A DNA stretch of 64,000 nt, taken from positions 1,674,001-1,738,000 of the forward strand of contig CAJFCJ010000012.1 in assembly GCA_904063045.1 (NCBI GenBank), read 5' to 3'. Below are positions 59,001 through 64,000 of this stretch, one piece after another. Source of the DNA: Dimorphilus gyrociliatus. Its lineage: Eukaryota > Annelida > Polychaeta > Dinophilidae. The notes under the pieces are model-generated. The model had not been told where the DNA came from. It saw only the letters and a list, made by a program, of their open reading frames with translations, and did no database searches. Made by a program: the position numbers and the translations under genes. Numbering within the stretch: position 1 is the stretch's first letter; the number at the start of each line of letters is the position of its first letter.

Positions 59001-61256
59001 TCTCAAGTCTCTACTATCTCTTGAAACCTTCTGAACGAACAAACTCGCTGCTTTTAAAGACTAGCAAACGACCTAATTACGCTCATCGCTCATTGGTTGC
59101 TGTTAGTCATACTTGTTTCTGATTGGCTGTTTGAGCTTGGTGTAAAACGAGCGCCATTTGACGGCTTTATTTCGATAGATTGAATAGTTAAATATTGTTT
59201 TTCATTGTACTCATCGACGATTTATCTTTTCTTTTTAAAAAATACTTATAGCACACCTGTTATCGAGATTTTTGTTAAAGATTTGTGCATGCTTTATGCT
59301 TTACCAGCTTCGGGGCATGGGAGGTTCGTCTACCACTAAAAAGTCTTAGTATAAAACCGCAATAATTTAAGCAAGTAATTCCGAAAAGCATGCCTTATCT
59401 GATTAGAGGAAAACGTAAACTGTTTATTCTATGTAAGTATACCAGAACGAACATGGTATTTTTTCCCTATATAAAAAGCCAAAGACACCTGACAAGATAC
59501 CGAACAAATAAACAGACTAAGAAAAACGAAGGAATTGAAAGACGGACAGATAACGACAGTTTTCTAGGCGTCGTGCGGCGTTTAATTCGGAATTAGCAAA
59601 AGTGTCACGATTGTAAAAACGATTCAAAACAGTTAGAAAAAGATAAGGGTTAAAATGGCGGGAAAATTGATTGTAGCAGATAAAAAAAATACGAGCTTTA
59701 ATGACTCTCTTTTTAAAACAAACTCTTCTAAATCAACTTAACTATGGCTTGTGTAGAAGCCAAATAAACATGAGATTTATCCGGGGGCGACAAACTGAAA
59801 GAAAATGCTTAAGTTACCGGCGACCAGCAGCCAAGCAGATCGTCTTATCAACGGTAGATAAGCCGAGTAAATGGGCGGTATTATGAAGCTTCTTATCGTG
59901 TCGCGTTTTACAAACGCCCCATTCCTTCGGTTAGAGACTTTTTAAATGCGTTCATCAGCTCAGTAGTGGTCTTCTATGATTGATGACCATATTCCCAAAC
60001 GCCAATAGACTGAGTCGGGATAAAAGAGACGCTACGAATTCCAAAGTGCGTCTGTTTTTTTCAGAAACTCAAACTCCATATAACGGACATTGGCGGCGCA
60101 ATTCCCTTTGTAGTCGACTCTTTTTATTTTACCCTTGGTCTCTAAGCGAGTACTACATCATTTCTTAATTTTACAACTGTGGTAAATTGACAGTGTGCAG
60201 CGTATTTTTTTTGTACGTTAAAGAAATAATTGTCCACTGCATTTAATTGTCAACTTGGAAAGAAACTTAAATCACAATTGCTTTTATTTGGTTTTAATAG
60301 TTATTGAAACTGTTTAGTTAAAGAATGCGTTGAATATACATAAATTTAATAAATTTCACGGAAAACTAGGTGGCAGATTGATAAGAGACTATAAATTAAT
60401 TTCAATTAATGACCTAAAAATGTTATCCTATCTATCAAAATTATTTCATTAAAAATCTCATTATTCTTATCAAATTTCGATAGAAAAAATTTTAATTTAT
60501 TTCTTAGTTCAATTCGAAAATAATCTTTGTTCCTTTGGAAAGCTGCAGCGTATTGCCATCTTGCGGAGAAATGCAATTTTAAAAGATAACATATATCTGA
60601 TTCATTTACCCCCCTCTTTAATTGTATGTCTACTTAGGACTAGTTGACATTGATGAAGAGATAGCAAAACTCTTTCTAATTACCTCTAAACAGAAACTAC
60701 AAGAAAAACCATAGAAATGACGAGTTTAATAATATGAAAGAGTTAAATTACTAAAAGAATTATTAATAATTCATAATGATGTATGTGAATAATCCTCTGA
60801 TTAATAGAACATAAATATCTTCAAAGAGTGTCCTTTTCCCGTTTCCATGGCATAAACTGTACACTGTAAGATCAATTGAATTTGTCTTTTTTTTATCCAT
60901 TACTAGTGTCTTTTAACTTTTAAGACAAAGGACTTTTCTTACGTATTGCTCTTAATAAGAGAAGATCTACTCACTTTAATTACTTTTTACTGAAGAGAGC
61001 TTTTTTAAACAAATATCTGAGAGATAACTGACATTGAGCAAAAGAAAACGCTAAATATAGATAATCGAAAGGTATTTTGTCTATATTTCTAATACAAACA
61101 TTTAATAATCTTAAGAGTGATTGAATATCTCTTTTAGAAATATTACAAAAAAAGAAATAGGATCTACTTTTATTCTGGAGAGTCAATGTCATTTCGGAAA
61201 ATGATTCCCGCCACAGATATCTTGAGCGATAATTGACATTATTAGAAGTTTGCAAG
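59001..61256. promoter_or_regulatory. HAND upstream region with GATA cluster
   Basis: More than 2 kb without any supported gene. GATAAG/CTTATC sites occur at 59642-59647, 59844-59849, 59857-59862 and 59892-59897, three of them within 54 bases. A CCAAT-like ATTGG lies at about 59092 and 59120. The right part, near 61200, should contain the NUDT2 promoter. Confidence 0.45.
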
Positions 61257-61822
61257 ATGGAATCAAGACCTCTTGTCGCAGCTGGATTTATAATTTATCG
61301 AATTATACAAAACACTCGTCAGTATTTATTATTACAAACATCGTATGGAAAACATCACTGGACACCTCCAAAAGGTTTCTATGAAAGATATATTTAATCA
61401 TTAACCTACTTTTGGTTAAAACCTTTTAAACGTCATCTCAATCTAGGACATGTGGATCCTGGTGAAAGTGAAATGCAAACTGCAATTCGAGAGACAGAAG
61501 AGGAAACTGGTTTGAAAGAGGAAGATTATAACTTAGTTGAAGGTCTCAAAAGAGAGCTGCACTATGAAGTGAATGGTCGATCTAAACGAGTTGTCTATTG
61601 GTACGACGAATATATTTTATATAGTTATTATAGGTAATCTGTTGTAAAAATATATTCCTATTCTTTTACAGGATAGCTCAAATAAAGGAAGGAAAAGAGA
61701 TAAAACTATCCGATGAGCACATTGACTATAAATGGTTGAATATTAAAGATGCTGAAACTTTTGCGAATTACTCAGATATGATTGACGCTTTACGATTTGT
61801 TGATGAGTTTCTTAGCAAATGA
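61257..61822 (+). CDS. NUDT2: Diadenosine tetraphosphate hydrolase (Nudix type 2)
   Basis: Hydrolyses Ap4A asymmetrically to AMP and ATP. Exons 61257-61374, 61447-61600 and 61672-61822 give 140 aa (human 147). The Nudix box reads GHVDPGESEMQTAIRETEEETGL, GX5EX7REUXEEXGU with all key residues; it starts right after the first splice. ASAGFIIYR-type N-terminus (AAGFIIYR) and WTPPK fit NUDT2. For exon 2 the donor at 61601 (TATTG/GTACGA) is chosen because it joins VVYW to IAQIKEGKEIKLSDEH as in the family. A later GT at 61634 would also keep frame but adds 11 residues. The last exon closes with KWLNIKDAETFANY. Confidence 0.95.
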
Positions 61823-61938
61823 AACATTGTCATTTCTTTTATAATTAACCTTCTTGAGGTAATAAATATTATATAACTAGATACAAATTTACCTAAAATC
61901 TATACGAAAGGTTTTTATTTACATCTTTAATATGACAT
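61823..61938. other. Convergent gap NUDT2 / COA5
   Basis: These 116 bases hold both 3' ends. AATAAA occurs at about 61860 on plus, a likely NUDT2 poly(A) signal. Confidence 0.5.
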
Positions 61939-62324
61939 TTAATATCCCTTTCGTCCTCTAAATCTCGTCCTCATATCAAGCTGTAGATAGTATATTTTCA
62001 ATTAAATTAATTTCAAGTAAAATTAATATGTAAAACTACTCACAATCGATCTTTTGCATTCGAAGAAGGCTTGCCTTAAAGCCAAACAGTCATCCGGTAC
62101 AGATTCATGCTTTCCTAACATCAAACATTCTTTGGGAGTGTTTTTGTCCTTTACGAAAAAAATATATTTTTAAACCATAATCAATCATTTTTATGGAAAA
62201 TGCCTACTCTTCTGACACAGGGGCTTTTTAAAAGACACGCCTTTAAATCTTCTCTCAATCCAGAGCATGCTCTGGCCCTATTCTTCTTTTCCTCTTCAGT
62301 TTCTTCTTCGTAATAAGTAGGCAT
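61939..62324 (-). CDS. COA5: Cytochrome c oxidase assembly factor 5
   Basis: Small mitochondrial intermembrane-space CHCH-like protein needed for complex IV assembly (PET191 family). Three exons (62208-62324, 62044-62148, 61939-61980) give 87 aa. The start MPTYYEE, the motif ACSGLREDLKACLLKSPCV, then the second Cys pair ALRQAFFECKRSI and the terminal RTRFRGRKGY match COA5 closely over its length. The three-exon structure is supported by phase-0 joins and good GT-AG sites. It was too fragmented to appear as a long frame. The divergent Lys/Glu-rich N-terminal stretch EEETEEEKKNRAR is longer than in human. Confidence 0.93.
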
Positions 62325-64000
62325 ACTGATCTGTTATTGACGATAGTAGATTGCTAGGATGCTCAAGTGTATGCAATTAATTATTAAACATTATCATTTA
62401 TTATTTACACAGGAATTGGTAGTTGATTGAATTACACTATCACTTTTAATTTCGGATTTTAGAAAAAAAGAGGCATCAACGAAATAAAGTACTCGTTGAA
62501 TACTACAACAGCAGAATCGCAGTAAAAATAAAGTAATAAAATCGGAAAAAAATATTAGAAATATTAGTGCGAAACTATTAAACTAATATTTAACAAACAG
62601 TCCAGAAAAAGCAATATTGATTAATTATTTAATAAAGTAATAAGATATTATGATTTCAAAAATATAGCGGAAGTATTTATGAATAATCTGTCGTCTCTTA
62701 TGTCAGAAATCGTTACTTAAGAAGTCCTTTCAACTAGCTGAGCACCCATGCTGTCCTTTACAGAAAGTTGTGTTTAGCGTTCTCTTTAATCCATTACGTA
62801 ACACGCAAATTAACAAAAGTTAGTTTCGTGACAAGACTTAAAGGCGAATGATATTCAATGCATATTATTGCTTAATAGAATATATAGCTTGTCAAAAATT
62901 TAGAATAAATAGCAAAGGACGTAGTATATATTTTAAATATTTAAATAATCATCTAGTATAAACAGTAGAAACGTGATAACGGCCGTAAGATTCTTTTTGT
63001 AATAAATGACTCAATTATGATAGTGAAATATTATATTATGAAAATAAAAAAGAAAGACTGTTTTATGCGAAGAAAAAGCGTGTCTTCAGTAAAAAATATA
63101 GATAAAAAACTTGTATTGTGGATTGGTTGACTGATTAAGAACTCTGTTGAAATGCTTTCTGCAAAAGGAAGTAGGCTAATTAATTATCGTACATAAAATG
63201 TAAACGAGTCAAGGTAATTCAAACGTTCAATAACGTTCAATCTAGGGATCGTTTGTTTGTAAATAATATTTCGTTGCTATTGGAGACAGTGAGCGAGGTT
63301 ATAATAGTTGAAGTTACTAAATATAGATAGCGTCGATTGCAAAAATACTTGTTGAATGCTTTATTAGATGAAATTGCAACTTAGTAACTAAAATTCCCAG
63401 CGTTTCCATTTAATCACGATGTTTACATGTGTAGCCATAGTAATAGTAATTTGTACTCTTTATTTTCCTCTTCTGGCGATCATCAAACGATCTACCTGGC
63501 ACGTTAGTAAAGATAACAAAAATTGCGAGTAGAAGAGTTCCTTTTTAGTTGTCATTCAATATTTGTCATGAACATGTCATCAACAGCATGACACAATTTT
63601 CAACACGTGTCTAGAAAACATGTGATCTTGTATTAAATCATTAAATATCTGGTAGAATATAATAGTAAAAAATACGGTTTACGTTGCGTTACTTCGGTTA
63701 CTAGTAAACAAGAGTAGTATTTTGACGTTGCATTATAGAGATATACGCTTTGTGAAATGTATGATTAAAATTTATTAAAATGGAAAGACAAAATAAAAGA
63801 TTACACCCAAACACGTTAAAATTTAAAAAACAGTGAAAGAAAGGGGGAATAGAATTTATAGAAATACTGTCAAAAATATCTATATTTAGACTAATTATAT
63901 AGATGTTAAGACTGTCTACATAAGCACCGGTGATAAATTAACAAAACAAGCAAAAAACAAGAAAAAAAAACCAAATCAAAATAAACAAAAAACATATAAG
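62325..64000. other. Right-edge region, no gene recognised
   Basis: About 1.7 kb, AT-rich, with CCAAT-like and CACGTG-type (about 63605) words but no supported coding exon or RNA gene. The terminal 60 bases are A-rich. Confidence 0.5.

Noticed and set aside
59390-60168. Several 60-70 residue plus-strand frames upstream of HAND
   Set aside because: Short, basic, no motif and no splice signals in register; more likely regulatory DNA.
61601-61671. Longer NUDT2 exon 2 using the GT at 61634
   Set aside because: It adds 11 residues in the middle of a conserved strand; the donor at 61601 restores the family sequence exactly.

Overview
This is a gene-dense, AT-rich piece of animal nuclear DNA. It holds 22 well-supported protein-coding genes plus one doubtful exon, split by about 110 small spliceosomal introns. 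Most introns are 45-75 bases, with GT..(T)TTNAG ends. Intergenic gaps are often under 200 bases, several gene pairs share one promoter, and several run into each other tail to tail. The content (HAND, a TGF-beta ligand, ILK, ATRX with an ADD domain, SQSTM1, a multicopper oxidase, a CAX-type Ca2+/H+ exchanger) fits a small invertebrate, most likely a spiralian with a compacted genome. An annelid of the Dimorphilus type would fit, but this is inference from intron size and gene content, not a match. I saw no rRNA, tRNA, transposon, CRISPR array or viral gene.

Layout. 1-7.8 kb: a small one-pass membrane protein (-) divergent from CAND1 (+, 18 exons). 7.8-9.2 kb: SQSTM1/p62 (-) with a motif-rich promoter. 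9.9-14.1 kb: a TGF-beta family ligand (+), AMDHD2 (+) and RPL14 (-). 15-18.2 kb: a YccF-CAX cation exchanger (+). 18.5-25.4 kb: a doubtful exon (-), COG5 (+), tyrosylprotein sulfotransferase (+) and an intronless ZPBP-like membrane protein (-). 25.6-30.7 kb: carboxypeptidase D (-) with four peptidase-like repeats. 31.2-38.3 kb: ILK (-), RRP8 (+) and a GH3-domain protein (-). 38.8-42.2 kb: a membrane-anchored laccase-like oxidase (+) and a TMEM45 relative (+). 42.3-51.5 kb: ATRX (-), NUFIP1 (+) and WDR61/SKI8 (-). 51.6-54.1 kb: TTC23 (+). 55.4-59.0 kb: HAND (-) with a 3-kb intron. 61.3-62.3 kb: NUDT2 (+) and COA5 (-). The right end holds no recognised gene.

Most genes are housekeeping and are not linked by pathway: ubiquitin ligase exchange (CAND1), autophagy (SQSTM1), Golgi traffic and secretory processing (COG5, TPST, CPD), ribosome and snoRNP biogenesis (RPL14, RRP8, NUFIP1), chromatin (ATRX), RNA decay/Paf1 (WDR61) and mitochondrial cytochrome oxidase assembly (COA5). 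HAND differs from all others in having a large intron and about 2 kb of free upstream sequence with GATA motifs, as expected of a developmental regulator. The most notable observations are the duplicated ZPBP-like ectodomain, the CPD with one intact catalytic domain out of four, a U12-type AT-AA intron in TTC23, and an extra in-frame exon in the ILK pseudokinase domain. All exon coordinates were worked out by eye from splice signals, reading frame and homology.
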